Positions 31,065-39,744 of a stretch of DNA of 41,179 nt are shown one piece after another. Every line of letters begins with the position of its first letter. Within the stretch, counting starts at the first letter, position 1. The stretch is from IMG/VR virus record IMGVR_UViG_3300025759_000205, positions 1-41,179 of that record; one strand, given 5' to 3'. This DNA comes from a virus. Position numbers and translations under genes: made by a program. The notes beneath the pieces were generated by a model. That model saw only the letters and a list, made by a program, of their open reading frames with translations, had not been told where the DNA came from and ran no database searches.

Positions 31065-31249
31065 GTAAACCACAACACTGGGTAAAAATATATGATGCCA
31101 ACAATGGCCACCACGAAATGTTAGATAACTTACAAGATGTGTTACATGACATGAATATAGATTGCTATAACGATATGGACTTAGCAAAAGAAAACCACTG
31201 CGATTTGTTTGTAGTTTTGGAGAAAAGAGATGAAGAAAGAATTAAATGA
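31061..31249 (+). CDS. Small protein of unknown function, 62 aa
   Basis: 62 aa from ATG 31061 (AAGGAGG six bases upstream; ATGA overlap with the previous stop): MSKPQHWVKIYDANNGHHEM, then LDNLQDVLHDMNIDCYNDMD and KENHCDLFVVLEKRDEERIK. Alternating strand-helix pattern, acidic with several His. It sits just before the polymerase gene. No family recognised. Confidence 0.6.
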   Translation: MSKPQHWVKIYDANNGHHEMLDNLQDVLHDMNIDCYNDMDLAKENHCDLFVVLEKRDEERIK

Positions 31250-31325
31250 TATAGCAATGATGCTAGAAAGCCTTAACGCTGACCTTAAAAAAGCATGGGA
31301 GTGGATATGCAAAAAATTTACTTAG
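31230..31325 (+). CDS. Very short ORF upstream of the polymerase, 31 aa
   Basis: 31 aa: MKKELNDIAMMLESLNADLK then KAWEWICKKFT, an amphipathic helix. GGAG lies nine bases before the ATG. It overlaps the previous gene by 20 nt and the polymerase start by 19 nt in another frame and could couple their translation. Small peptides of this form occur in phages, but coding is supported only by the ribosome site and overlap pattern. Confidence 0.4.
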   Translation: MKKELNDIAMMLESLNADLKKAWEWICKKFT

Positions 31326-33103
31326 ACTTTGAGACTTACTACGACGTACAACTGTCTCTTACCAAAATGAGTACCGTACAATATGTTAACCATCCAGACT
31401 TTAAAGTATGGGGGGTTGGTATCAAAGTAGAAGACGGACCAACTGAATGGTACAACGAAGAAGAAACACCAGAAATACTCGGACAAATTGATTGGGCAAC
31501 AACTGCCGTTGTATGTCACAACACTTTGTTTGATGCTTACATACTGACGCAATACTATGGTTACAAGCCTGCATTTTATTATGATACTGCAGCTATGTCC
31601 CGTGGACTTTATCCAAACATGTCCGCAAGTCTTGCTAATGCATGTAAACGAGAGTTTCCAAATGACGAAACAAAACGTAAAGGCGAAGAACTTGTGAATG
31701 CCAAAGGCGTACGTGATCTAGATCCAGAGCTTGATGCACAAATTGGTGGTTATTGTATCCAGGACGTCGACTTAACGTACGAATTATTTAAAAGCTACAG
31801 CACTAATTATCCAGACAAAGAGCTGCAGATTATAGATCTAACAGTACGTATGTTTGTAGAACCAAAACTTATGCTGGACCGCGGATCACTAATAGCGTAC
31901 AAAAATGACATAGCAGCGCGCACAGAACAAGCGATCCAGGACTCAGGCGTTACACGAGAAGTTCTAGCATCACAAGTAAAGTTCAAAGACCATTTAGAAT
32001 CATTAGGAATTACAGTCCCTACAAAGAAAAGCCCAACTACTGGCAAACAAATACCTGCGTTCGGTAAAAACGACAGCGCTTATCTACAAATGTGTAAGAT
32101 GTATCCAGAATACAATAACATTTGGGAAGCCAGAGAGTTTGTAAAATCAAGAATAGAAGAAACTAGAGCACAACGTTTTATTGATTCATGTAATCCTGAC
32201 GGTACGTTCAGTATTCCGCTGCGTTACTATGCCGCACACACAGGTAGATTCGGCGGCTCAGATAAAATTAACTTACAAAACCTCCCCCGGGGTTCAAAGT
32301 TACGTACGGCACTGATGGCGCCTGAAGGACAAAAACTGTACATAGCTGATCTGTCTAATATCGAAGCACGCATGCTTGCGTGGTTAGCAAAAGAACATAG
32401 CCTAGTCCAGGCTTTTGCTACGGGACGAGATGTATACTGCGAATTTGCGTCTCAAATATATGGTCGTACCATTACTAAAGACGACAAACTAGAAAGGTAT
32501 GTAGGTAAAACAGCTATACTAGGTTTAGGTTATGGCATGGGAGCTGACAAGTTCCAAGCTACACTTAAAACAGGTTCACCTTCAGTCGAAGTTACAGACA
32601 GCACAGCAAAAAACATTGTTATGCAATATCGTGGCATGTATCCAAACATACCAAGGCTCTGGTCAGGTATGAAGGACTCGCTTTTTCAAATGATTAACCC
32701 ACGTGGCATCGGACTAAAATACGGGCCCCTTACGATCCAACGACACGCACTAGAGTTACCAAATGGCATGCGATTAAGTTATCCAAACTTACGTTACCAA
32801 AGTGGTCAATTTTTATACAACACTGAACGTGAAATGATTCGTACACATGGGCCTCGAGTTACAGAAAATGTCGTACAAGCACTAGCTAGGCTGGTCATTA
32901 CCGATCAAATGTTAGAAATACAAGCAATGCCAGAAGTTGACATTGTCTTGCAGGTACACGACGAAATCATTGCAATTGGCTCTGACTTTGATTCAGATGC
33001 TACAATGGAAAAAATTATAAAAGCGATGTGTACAGCCCCAGAGTGGTGTCAAGATTTACCGCTCGATGCTGAGGGAGGCGTCAGCCAAGTATATGACAAA
33101 TAA
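31307..33103 (+). CDS. Family A DNA polymerase with 3'-5' exonuclease
   Basis: 598 aa from ATG 31307 (GGGAG nine bases upstream; in-frame ATG 31295 is less well placed). Exonuclease motifs: LDFET (D7, E9), CHNTLFDAY (D76) and YCIQDVD (Y149, D153). Polymerase motifs: A IADLSNIEAR (D348), B RYVGKTAILGLGYGMG (R397 to G412), and C LQVHDEI. It replicates the phage genome with proofreading. The motif A form DLSNIEAR and compact size are typical of marine-phage PolA variants without a 5' nuclease. It is followed by csrA, which starts inside its last codons. Confidence 0.92.
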   Translation: MQKIYLDFETYYDVQLSLTKMSTVQYVNHPDFKVWGVGIKVEDGPTEWYNEEETPEILGQIDWATTAVVCHNTLFDAYILTQYYGYKPAFYYDTAAMSRGLYPNMSASLANACKREFPNDETKRKGEELVNAKGVRDLDPELDAQIGGYCIQDVDLTYELFKSYSTNYPDKELQIIDLTVRMFVEPKLMLDRGSLIAYKNDIAARTEQAIQDSGVTREVLASQVKFKDHLESLGITVPTKKSPTTGKQIPAFGKNDSAYLQMCKMYPEYNNIWEAREFVKSRIEETRAQRFIDSCNPDGTFSIPLRYYAAHTGRFGGSDKINLQNLPRGSKLRTALMAPEGQKLYIADLSNIEARMLAWLAKEHSLVQAFATGRDVYCEFASQIYGRTITKDDKLERYVGKTAILGLGYGMGADKFQATLKTGSPSVEVTDSTAKNIVMQYRGMYPNIPRLWSGMKDSLFQMINPRGIGLKYGPLTIQRHALELPNGMRLSYPNLRYQSGQFLYNTEREMIRTHGPRVTENVVQALARLVITDQMLEIQAMPEVDIVLQVHDEIIAIGSDFDSDATMEKIIKAMCTAPEWCQDLPLDAEGGVSQVYDK

Positions 33104-33278
33104 AAATTTAATACTAACTCGAAAGAAAGGCGATAAAGTTGTCGTACAACAGGATGGAAGAGTAATCTGTACTGTAACAGTAACTAATATATCACCTACC
33201 CAATGCAAACTAGGGTTCCAGGCAGACAAATCTGTACGAATAGATAGAGAGGAAGTATACTTAGATAAGGAGATTTAA
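33093..33278 (+). CDS. csrA: CsrA-like RNA-binding regulator
   Basis: 61 aa from ATG 33093, overlapping the polymerase end by 11 nt. LILTRKKGDKV at the start and VRIDREEVYLDKEI at the end are the CsrA/RsmA signatures (consensus LILTRxxGE and VHREEIY). The two RNA-binding surfaces, around LTRKK and RIDREEVY, are present, and length matches the 60-70 aa family. CsrA dimers bind GGA-containing hairpin loops, blocking ribosome sites or changing mRNA stability. In the phage it could redirect host carbon metabolism, or act on the phage's own AGGAGG-rich mRNAs. A GGAGG lies 14-15 bases before the ATG, longer than usual. Confidence 0.88.
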   Translation: MTNKNLILTRKKGDKVVVQQDGRVICTVTVTNISPTQCKLGFQADKSVRIDREEVYLDKEI

Positions 33279-33280
33279 TT

Positions 33281-35770
33281 ATGGAAGTTGTGTTTTTAAA
33301 CGCTAAAAAACCCCTGTCCAAAGAAATATCAGAAGAAGGCATCAAGCCATATCCACTAGTCAAAGACTTTAGTTCAGAACATTTTGATATATCTGTAGAC
33401 AAAAAAGGACTAAACAAACTATATACATTACTAATAGAACAAGCTGACAAAGGCGCGTGTTTACACAAAGGTTCATTAAAACGGACACTGAACAACGAAC
33501 CTCGAGCTTTTATGTCAGAACGTGCAAAAACTACGCAGCTGTTAGTGCTGGATGTAGACGGTTTACATACATCTAATCCAGGGGACCTACAAGCACTGGC
33601 CGATAAGATTGTCTTACAACTCCCAGAAGTATTTCATAATGTAAGTTATATCGCTCAGGCTAGTGCGTCTTTAGGCTTTAAGAAAGATACTGTGTCGTTA
33701 CACCTTTTCTTTCTATTAGATATGCCTGTACACCCAAAGACTCTAAAAGATTTTATTCGTATGATTAACTACAAAACAGAGTTTCTTGCAGAACAAATTA
33801 AGTTATCAGCTAATGGTCAAAGTCTTTCGTACATACTAGACCCGTCTGTGGCTGATAATAGTAAACTAATATACATAGCTACACCTAAATTTATAGATGT
33901 AGAAGACCCTTACCCAAACAACAGATTCATCAAGATTGACCGTGGTTCGCCTGTTCTTGAAATCTCCTCGTCTTTGATTGGTGTCAATCCTGAGAAGGTA
34001 CACACCCTAGGTTTGCAGATTAAAGACAACCTAAGGAAGAAAAACAACCTTCCTAAAAGAGTCGGTAAAGTAACTACGGTCAATGTTGCTGGAGAAGCAC
34101 ACGAAGTATTGCAAAACCCAGACAAGATGACCATCCAGATCACACGCGTGTCCGAACCTTTTGTTAACTGCAATGTAAACAATGGTGACAGCGGAGGTTA
34201 TTACTTTTTATTAACTAACCCACACTATATGTACAACTTTAAAGGTGAACCTGTATGGGAAATAGAAAAAGCAGACCCAGATTTCTATCGTAGTATCTTT
34301 GAGATATTTGCAGACAAAATAGACAACGAAACTAAAAAGAAACCAATTGTATTACGTGACTTTTTCACGGATACCTATTACAACGGAGTGTATGATGAAA
34401 CAAAACAACAGTTTGACGACGAATACCCGCTCACGCCCACCGGCAAAAGCTCTATTAATGATTTTCTTAAGTCTCATGGTCGCCCTGCCATGGACTTTGT
34501 TCCTGATGCTCGTGTCGTTTTTGATCCTAGTAGTGACAAAGGTATTGACCTGGAGACCGTTCCCTACTCAGTAAATTTATTTAGGCGTACACCATACATG
34601 ATACGTAGCGAAGAAAACGTAAAAGAATTATCGTACGGTGAAGCCATCCAGATCCAAAAGATTGCACCTAATTTCTACAAACTTATGATGCATGCACTTG
34701 GTAATGGCAAACCTGAGTTTGAACATTTTATGAATTGGTTAGCTTACATATACCAATACAGAAAGAAAACAATGACTGCATGGATATTTACGGGCATACC
34801 GGGCACTGGTAAAGGTCTGTTTGTACACAAAATATTAAAACCACTGTTTGGTGAAATGCAGACACCAATGAGAGCTTTAGAAAATATAGAAGAACAATTT
34901 AATTTATATATGCGTACTGCATTATTTCTAGTAGTTGATGAGTTTCGTATGGCTGACTCAGGATCTGTCGGTAAGATGGCCGATAAACTAAAACATCAAA
35001 TTACAGAACCTAATTTAACTATTAGAGCTATGCGTACAAACCAGATCGAGCTGCCGTCTTTCACGAACTTTATCTTTCTTACAAACAGAGCAGACGCAGT
35101 CAAGATAGAAGACAGTGACAGAAGGTACAACGTAGCACCACGACAAGAACAAAAAATAGAACAAGCTTTTCCAGAGTTATTGGAAAACTTAGATGCACTG
35201 GAACCTGAGTTATATATTATTGCAGGAGTGTTAAACAAGTTTAAAGTTGACGTACGTATGGCCCACACAGCTCTAGAAAATGACGCGAAGAAAGAAATGA
35301 AAGAAGTATCTATGTCTATTCTTGAAGAATTTGCAAATGCAATTCGTACACGTAACCTTGAGTACTTTACAGACGTGTTAGATATACCACTTACAAACAC
35401 CTTTGATGCTGGTGGCATAAGTACGGCACAAAGATACTTAAAAGATTGGATAGCTACTTTAGGTAGTGAAACAATTATACCGTTAGCCCACTTTAAAGTA
35501 GTATACGACGCATTAACTGACAGTCGTAACACCATGTCACAAAGAGACTTTTCCAAAGCTATGTCACGACTAAACATCAAAACTGCACGTAAACGTATTA
35601 GTAAAGATCGTAACGCGGGCATACCACGCGGGGTTGTATTAACTTGGAAAATAGACAATAATGTTCGAGAACAGTTAATAAAAGAACATTTCGACGAAAG
35701 GGATTTGAACTTATTAGAAAATGGAGAATCTAACATCACCCAATCGTCCAGACCTAATCTCAACGGTTGA
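33281..35770 (+). CDS. Primase-helicase (AEP-like + SF3 helicase)
   Basis: 829 aa. The N-terminal third has LLVLDVDG (D91, D93) and, about 45 residues on, DTVSLHLFFLLD, the hhDhD and sxH motifs of archaeo-eukaryotic primases. The C-terminal half is an SF3/D5-type helicase: Walker A TGIPGTGKG (about 504-512), Walker B FLVVDEF (about 548-554), then a sensor-like NFIFLTNRADAV. It would prime and unwind the fork with the polymerase two genes upstream. AGGAG lies six bases before the ATG. The last 50 nt overlap the nuclease gene. The exact primase subfamily is uncertain. Confidence 0.82.
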   Translation: MEVVFLNAKKPLSKEISEEGIKPYPLVKDFSSEHFDISVDKKGLNKLYTLLIEQADKGACLHKGSLKRTLNNEPRAFMSERAKTTQLLVLDVDGLHTSNPGDLQALADKIVLQLPEVFHNVSYIAQASASLGFKKDTVSLHLFFLLDMPVHPKTLKDFIRMINYKTEFLAEQIKLSANGQSLSYILDPSVADNSKLIYIATPKFIDVEDPYPNNRFIKIDRGSPVLEISSSLIGVNPEKVHTLGLQIKDNLRKKNNLPKRVGKVTTVNVAGEAHEVLQNPDKMTIQITRVSEPFVNCNVNNGDSGGYYFLLTNPHYMYNFKGEPVWEIEKADPDFYRSIFEIFADKIDNETKKKPIVLRDFFTDTYYNGVYDETKQQFDDEYPLTPTGKSSINDFLKSHGRPAMDFVPDARVVFDPSSDKGIDLETVPYSVNLFRRTPYMIRSEENVKELSYGEAIQIQKIAPNFYKLMMHALGNGKPEFEHFMNWLAYIYQYRKKTMTAWIFTGIPGTGKGLFVHKILKPLFGEMQTPMRALENIEEQFNLYMRTALFLVVDEFRMADSGSVGKMADKLKHQITEPNLTIRAMRTNQIELPSFTNFIFLTNRADAVKIEDSDRRYNVAPRQEQKIEQAFPELLENLDALEPELYIIAGVLNKFKVDVRMAHTALENDAKKEMKEVSMSILEEFANAIRTRNLEYFTDVLDIPLTNTFDAGGISTAQRYLKDWIATLGSETIIPLAHFKVVYDALTDSRNTMSQRDFSKAMSRLNIKTARKRISKDRNAGIPRGVVLTWKIDNNVREQLIKEHFDERDLNLLENGESNITQSSRPNLNG

Positions 35771-36479
35771 GGTCACGGAGGATATAGAATTAGGCCTGGT
35801 ACCTGCATGGTCATACTCGGCCTTAAAAACATTCGAATCCTGCGCATACCGAACTTACATCTCTAAAGTAAAACGCGTACAAGAAGACTACGGCCCAGCA
35901 GCGGAACGTGGCACACGCATACATGATGAAGCAGAAAAATTCGTACGTCACGAACTAGGAGATGAAGTACCAGAATCACTTCGAAAATTTTCTCACAAAT
36001 TTTTGGAGCTAAAACAACTTTTTGCAGATGCAAAAGTCGAAACTGAGGGAGAATGGGGTTTTACCCTTTCCTGGAAACCGACAGGTTGGATTTCTCCTGA
36101 CACTTGGGCTCGTGTCAAACTCGACGCCCTAGTACATGAGTCCGAGACATCAGCTCGTGTCATAGATTATAAAACTGGTAAACAGATGGGCAACGAGATT
36201 GCGCACAGTCAACAGGCATTGATCTATGCTATCGGTACCTTCTTTATGTATCCTGATCTAGAAATAATAAACACAGAAATGTGGTACTTAGATCATGGCA
36301 CTACTATGGAGCAAACGTACACGCGAGATGAAGCTATGGTTTTTATGCCCAAGCTTCATGAGCGAGCTGTAGCTATGACTACTGCTACTAAGTTTCCACC
36401 AAACCCCAGCACTTACAACTGTAGGTGGTGTTCGTTTGGTAAAGGACCCGAGCCGCATTGCGAATGGGCTCAGTTGTAG
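35721..36479 (+). CDS. RecB/Cas4-like PD-(D/E)XK exonuclease
   Basis: 252 aa. The nuclease motif is complete: AERGTRIHDEAE (H68), ARVKLDALV (D135), ARVIDYKTGK (D149, K151), and QQALIYA (the QxxxY motif). Four cysteines, C41 in FESCAYR and C234, C237 and C247 in CRWCSFGKGPEPHC, are placed like the Fe-S cluster of Cas4 and AddB nucleases. Such enzymes resect DNA ends for recombination. It overlaps the primase gene by 50 nt and lacks an obvious ribosome site, indicating coupling. There is no CRISPR array in the window, so a replication/recombination role is favoured. Confidence 0.85.
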   Translation: MENLTSPNRPDLISTVEVTEDIELGLVPAWSYSALKTFESCAYRTYISKVKRVQEDYGPAAERGTRIHDEAEKFVRHELGDEVPESLRKFSHKFLELKQLFADAKVETEGEWGFTLSWKPTGWISPDTWARVKLDALVHESETSARVIDYKTGKQMGNEIAHSQQALIYAIGTFFMYPDLEIINTEMWYLDHGTTMEQTYTRDEAMVFMPKLHERAVAMTTATKFPPNPSTYNCRWCSFGKGPEPHCEWAQL

Positions 36480-36485
36480 TATAAT
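36458..36485 (+). promoter_or_regulatory. Candidate promoter before the SNF2-like helicase
   Basis: TTGCGA (36458-36463), 16-bp spacer, perfect TATAAT (36480-36485), 55 nt before the helicase ATG. It lies at the end of the nuclease gene. The -35 match is 4 of 6. Confidence 0.4.
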
Positions 36486-36539
36486 AAACATAACATAAGC
36501 GTTCACCCAAATAACACCGAACGCAATGGTGGAGTATAG

Positions 36540-37886
36540 ATGATAAATAATAATATCCCTGCGCCTTACGCGCATCAAAAAACAACAACAGATTTCATAG
36601 TAGACACCAAGTGTTGTCTGATTACATCGGACCCAGGCACTGGTAAAACACGTGCAGTGCTAGACGCCCATGCTATACTTGGAGGCAGGACATTAGTCTT
36701 GGCGCCACTTTCAATATTGGAAGCAGCGTGGGGGGAGGACATAAGTAAGTTCCAACCTCAAATAAAATATGGAGTAGCATATGCAAAAAATCGTGCAAAA
36801 ATATTTGAAGATGATACAAACGAAATGGTCATCACTAATTTTGAAGCTGTTAACTTCTTACAAAAAAATCCACAGTATTGTAAGCAGTTCGATACAATCG
36901 TTATTGACGAGTTTACCGCTTTTAAAAATAGAGAAGCCAAACGTAGTAAAAATCTCAACAAAATTATCTCATATTTTACTAATAGGATTGCCATGTCTGG
37001 TACTCCTAATAGTAATACTATTCTAGATATCTGGCATCCAGTCTTCCTCGTCGATGGCGGGGAACGTCTGGGCTCTAGATTCTATGCATTCAGACACCAA
37101 GCTTGTACACCAAAGTTCAATGGTTTTGCCAATGAATGGATTGATAAGCCTGGCATAGAGGAAGCTGTAGCTAACAAGCTATCTGACATATCCATACGGT
37201 TTGCTCTGTCTGATTGCATGGATCTACCAGATAACATTGTACGTACAGTCAATACTAAACTGACTCCTAACGTACAAAAACAATACAAAACCCTGGCAGA
37301 TGAGTCTGTCTTGTATACCAAGTCAGGTACAGTCAACGCTGTGCATGCAGCAGCTCGTGTCAAAAAATTGCTACAGCTTGTAACAGGCGCTGTGTACGAT
37401 GAAGACGGTGTTGTCCAGTTTGTACACCAAGAAAGATACGACATAGTTATGACTCTTGTCGGACAACGGGCCCACAGCCTCGTAGCATTCAACTGGAAAC
37501 ACGAACGTGATGCGCTAGTAGAACTAGCACAGAAAGAAGGTTTTACGTACGAGATCATTGATGGTTCTGTACCAGCAGAACGTAGGAAAGACATAGTATC
37601 TAGATACCAAGCAGGACAAATTAAAGTTCTGTTCTGTCATCCACAATCAGCTGGTCATGGCCTAACACTAACTAAAGCTAGCACAGTTATCTGGTGTTCT
37701 CCAACATACAATGCGGAGCATTACCAACAGTTTAACCAGCGTATATATAGAGCAGGTCAAACACAAAAGACTGAGACAATACTCATTCAAGCTAGAGGAA
37801 CATGGGAACCTGAGGTGTATAAAAAACTTAACACTAAGCTAGGTCGTATGGAAAACTTATTACATATATTAAAGGAGATATCATGA
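36540..37886 (+). CDS. SNF2-like DNA helicase/translocase
   Basis: 448 aa. Motif I DPGTGKT (31-37), motif II VIDEFT (121-126), motif III MSGTP (152-156), then the second RecA lobe with QSAGHGLTLTKAS and motif VI QQFNQRIYRAGQT. This order and the compact C-terminal lobe are typical of phage SNF2-family proteins (replication-fork remodelling or recombination). A GGTGGAG is nine bases upstream of the ATG. The stop overlaps the next ATG as ATGA. The first 20 residues (PYAHQKTTTDFIV) form the Q motif. Confidence 0.88.
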   Translation: MINNNIPAPYAHQKTTTDFIVDTKCCLITSDPGTGKTRAVLDAHAILGGRTLVLAPLSILEAAWGEDISKFQPQIKYGVAYAKNRAKIFEDDTNEMVITNFEAVNFLQKNPQYCKQFDTIVIDEFTAFKNREAKRSKNLNKIISYFTNRIAMSGTPNSNTILDIWHPVFLVDGGERLGSRFYAFRHQACTPKFNGFANEWIDKPGIEEAVANKLSDISIRFALSDCMDLPDNIVRTVNTKLTPNVQKQYKTLADESVLYTKSGTVNAVHAAARVKKLLQLVTGAVYDEDGVVQFVHQERYDIVMTLVGQRAHSLVAFNWKHERDALVELAQKEGFTYEIIDGSVPAERRKDIVSRYQAGQIKVLFCHPQSAGHGLTLTKASTVIWCSPTYNAEHYQQFNQRIYRAGQTQKTETILIQARGTWEPEVYKKLNTKLGRMENLLHILKEIS

Positions 37887-38251
37887 AAAAATTAAATGAT
37901 TTATTAGCAGAGACAGCTAAGATTCGTAAAGAAATTAAAGTTGTGCAATCACAAGAGAAAGAACTTAAGTCACAGCAACGTGAGTTAGAAAGTCAAATAT
38001 CTATTAGGATGCAAGAGCAAGGCCTTGATAAGATCTCTAATGACATTTGTACTATTTCTCTTAAGAATGAAATTGTACCTACAGTAGAAGACTGGGATCA
38101 ATTGCACGACCACATAACAAAAACTAATCAGTTTGAGCTATTGCAAAAACGTGTATCTGCAACAGCTTACAGAGAACTTATAACCTCAGGTATTGATGTA
38201 CCTGGTGTTAAAAGTACGGAGTTGACCAGAATTAATTTTAGGTCAGCGTAA
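37883..38251 (+). CDS. Coiled-coil protein of the replication module, 122 aa
   Basis: 122 aa. Residues 5-45 form a heptad coiled coil rich in Lys/Glu/Gln. The second half (VEDWDQLHDHITKTNQFELL then QKRVSATAYRELITSGIDVP) matches a pattern I recall from many phage proteins next to SSB-type genes, ending with a predicted basic strand (ELTRINFRSA). No catalytic residues. It may be a recombination mediator or nuclease inhibitor, but that is a guess. GGAG precedes the ATG, which overlaps the helicase stop. Confidence 0.65.
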   Translation: MKKLNDLLAETAKIRKEIKVVQSQEKELKSQQRELESQISIRMQEQGLDKISNDICTISLKNEIVPTVEDWDQLHDHITKTNQFELLQKRVSATAYRELITSGIDVPGVKSTELTRINFRSA

Positions 38252-38281
38252 TATTAATTTAGATAAAAAGGAGAACGTTCG

Positions 38282-38956
38282 ATGTCTAATGATATAAGTA
38301 TAGTAACGAGTACCATGCCAGCTCATGTAAAAAATGGCACAAATCTGGGTAATGAAAATATTAACTCAGAACATTTGTCTACTCCACGTTTGAAACAGCT
38401 ACAGCAGTTGTCAAACGAAGTAGATGAAAACCACAGTGAGTATGTTGAAGGCGCCAAAGTAGGTGACTTCATCAATACTGTAACCAAAGAAAACTACGGT
38501 AAAGAACTTTATCTAGTTAACGTACACTTCAAAGAAGAATTTGTGGTGTGGAAACAACTAGAAAAAGGTGGTGGTCTTGTAGGGACTTTTACTTCTCAAG
38601 CAGAAGCACTACAACATCTAGAAGATGAAGGTCTTAAAGTAGATGACTATGATATAAACAGAACTCAAACTCATACACTGTTAAAAGTAGATGAGAAAAC
38701 AGGAGATATATCAGATATACCTTTCTTGTTTGACTGTTCAATCTCTAAACTAAAAGTTTCTAGAGAATGGAACACACAGATTGCTAAGCTGGGGGGCGAC
38801 AGATTCTCTTCTTTGTGGAAGATGTCTTCAGTACAAACAGCTAACAAAGCTGGACAACGGTTCATGAACATTTCTGTTTCCAACGTCGGTTGGTTAAAAG
38901 AAGAAACTTATGAAATTGCAAAAGGTTTTTATAACAAAACATTTGCTAAGTCCTAG
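38282..38956 (+). CDS. Putative ssDNA-associated replication protein, 224 aa
   Basis: 224 aa. It starts MSNDISIVTSTMPAHVKNGT and has ENINSEHLSTPRLKQLQQLS, a pattern of a phage family placed in replication modules. The beta-rich core (KELYLVNVHFKEEFVVWKQL, DISDIPFLFDCSISKLKVSR, QRFMNISVSNVGWL) would fit an OB-like fold. I propose single-strand DNA binding, chiefly from gene order; no direct motif proves it. AAGGAG lies ten bases before the ATG. Confidence 0.55.
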   Translation: MSNDISIVTSTMPAHVKNGTNLGNENINSEHLSTPRLKQLQQLSNEVDENHSEYVEGAKVGDFINTVTKENYGKELYLVNVHFKEEFVVWKQLEKGGGLVGTFTSQAEALQHLEDEGLKVDDYDINRTQTHTLLKVDEKTGDISDIPFLFDCSISKLKVSREWNTQIAKLGGDRFSSLWKMSSVQTANKAGQRFMNISVSNVGWLKEETYEIAKGFYNKTFAKS

Positions 38957-38984
38957 GTAAGTGTTCGTACGGGTGCGACATATA

Positions 38985-39013
38985 CTGTCGCATCCAAGTA
39001 CGTATGCTATACT
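38985..39013 (+). promoter_or_regulatory. Candidate extended -10 promoter before the resolvase-like gene
   Basis: TGC-TATACT (39005-39013) is an extended -10; the -35 region (38985-38990, CTGTCG) is weak. Predicted start lies about 39020, at the GTG start codon of the next gene. A small hairpin TGCGAC/GTCGCA (38974-38992) precedes it. Confidence 0.35.
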
Positions 39014-39019
39014 CAGGAT

Positions 39020-39421
39020 GTGCGTGAAAAGGAGTTCATAAATAAGGTCCACAAAAAACTGCCTAAAGAAATTTATAGGTGGAAGATCAACGATCCTTAC
39101 CACGGGGGTGTATCAGACACTTACTACTCAGGTCCTAATAATCACTGTTGGATCGAATATAAGTACAAAGAAGACTTGCCTGCAAAGCTTAACTCAAAAA
39201 TAAAAATTAACTTATCTGAACAACAGCGCATTTGGCTTACTCGCCAAAAACAACATGGTGTCTTTACGTACGTAGTATTTGCATCTGGGGATCTCGTGTA
39301 CGTTACTGAAGACTTTACACTCACACACATAACATTGAAACAATTTCAAAACCAAGCTATATCTTTTACAATGTTTGTAGAAGGACTAACACATTTTTGT
39401 TTAGGAGAAACAAATGACTGA
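39020..39421 (+). CDS. Resolvase-like PD-(D/E)XK endonuclease
   Basis: 133 aa from GTG 39020; no in-frame ATG exists near. The segment YHGGVSDTYY (D33), 12 residues, then WIEYKYK (E46, K48) is a PD-(D/E)XK core as in VRR-NUC and T7 gp3-type enzymes, and LSEQQRIWLTRQ follows as usual for the family. It would cut branched DNA during replication and packaging. Late in the recombination operon with SNF2 and RecB-like genes, the role fits. The next gene overlaps its stop as ATGACTGA. Confidence 0.75.
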   Translation: MREKEFINKVHKKLPKEIYRWKINDPYHGGVSDTYYSGPNNHCWIEYKYKEDLPAKLNSKIKINLSEQQRIWLTRQKQHGVFTYVVFASGDLVYVTEDFTLTHITLKQFQNQAISFTMFVEGLTHFCLGETND

Positions 39422-39677
39422 TTATGTAAACTCACCTCCGCATTACAACACAGGAAACGTGGAATGTATTGTGGCAATCGAAGAAAGTATGACGCCAGAA
39501 GCGTTCAAAGGTTATCTTAAAGGTAACATTCAAAAATACATGTGGCGTTACGAAGCCAAAAAAGGGTTACAAGATGTCTTAAAAGCCGAATGGTATCTAA
39601 AAAGACTGATTAAAACACTCGAAAAAGAAGAAAACGCACAGGACGCACGCACAAGCCCGCCAGACGATTTCATATAG
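39414..39677 (+). CDS. DUF3310 phage protein
   Basis: 87 aa. SPPHYNTGNVECIVAIEESM followed by FKGYLKGNIQKYMWRYEAK and a Lys-rich helix is the DUF3310 pattern, sometimes called protein of unknown function (SaV-like) in phages; the PHYN and KYxWRYxxK motifs are clear. Small helical protein, no known activity, typically in replication-region operons. AGGAG is nine bases before the ATG, inside the nuclease gene's end. Last rightward gene, closed by a terminator about 35 nt later. Confidence 0.82.
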   Translation: MTDYVNSPPHYNTGNVECIVAIEESMTPEAFKGYLKGNIQKYMWRYEAKKGLQDVLKAEWYLKRLIKTLEKEENAQDARTSPPDDFI

Positions 39678-39683
39678 TTTTGG

Positions 39684-39699
39684 ACCTAAGGCCTTAGGT
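39684..39699. repeat. Perfect 16-bp palindrome
   Basis: ACCTAAGGCCTTAGGT is fully self-complementary with no spacer, in the convergent gap after DUF3310. It could be a dimeric-protein or endonuclease site, or a hairpin. Confidence 0.45.
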
Positions 39700-39711
39700 A
39701 CCCTAACAAAA

Positions 39712-39744
39712 TGCCTTACAGAGCATTCTGTGAGGTCATTTTTT
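39712..39744 (+). terminator. Terminator at the convergent junction
   Basis: CCTTACAGA (39714-39722) pairs with TCTGTGAGG (39727-39735), one G-T, around a GCAT loop, then TCATTTTTT. Ends the rightward replication block and overlaps the stop of the minus-strand HNH gene; it is poor in the leftward direction. Confidence 0.7.

Noticed and set aside
31807-32046. Minus-strand frames across the polymerase gene
   Set aside because: They are shadows of a gene with complete exonuclease and polymerase motifs.
34996-35763. Minus-strand 255-codon frame
   Set aside because: It lies wholly inside the helicase part of the primase-helicase gene, which has clear motifs; no start signal on the minus strand.
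35721-36479. Cas4 of a CRISPR system
   Set aside because: No cas1/cas2 or array; the gene overlaps the primase and lies in a recombination operon, so a RecB-type phage exonuclease is the simpler reading.
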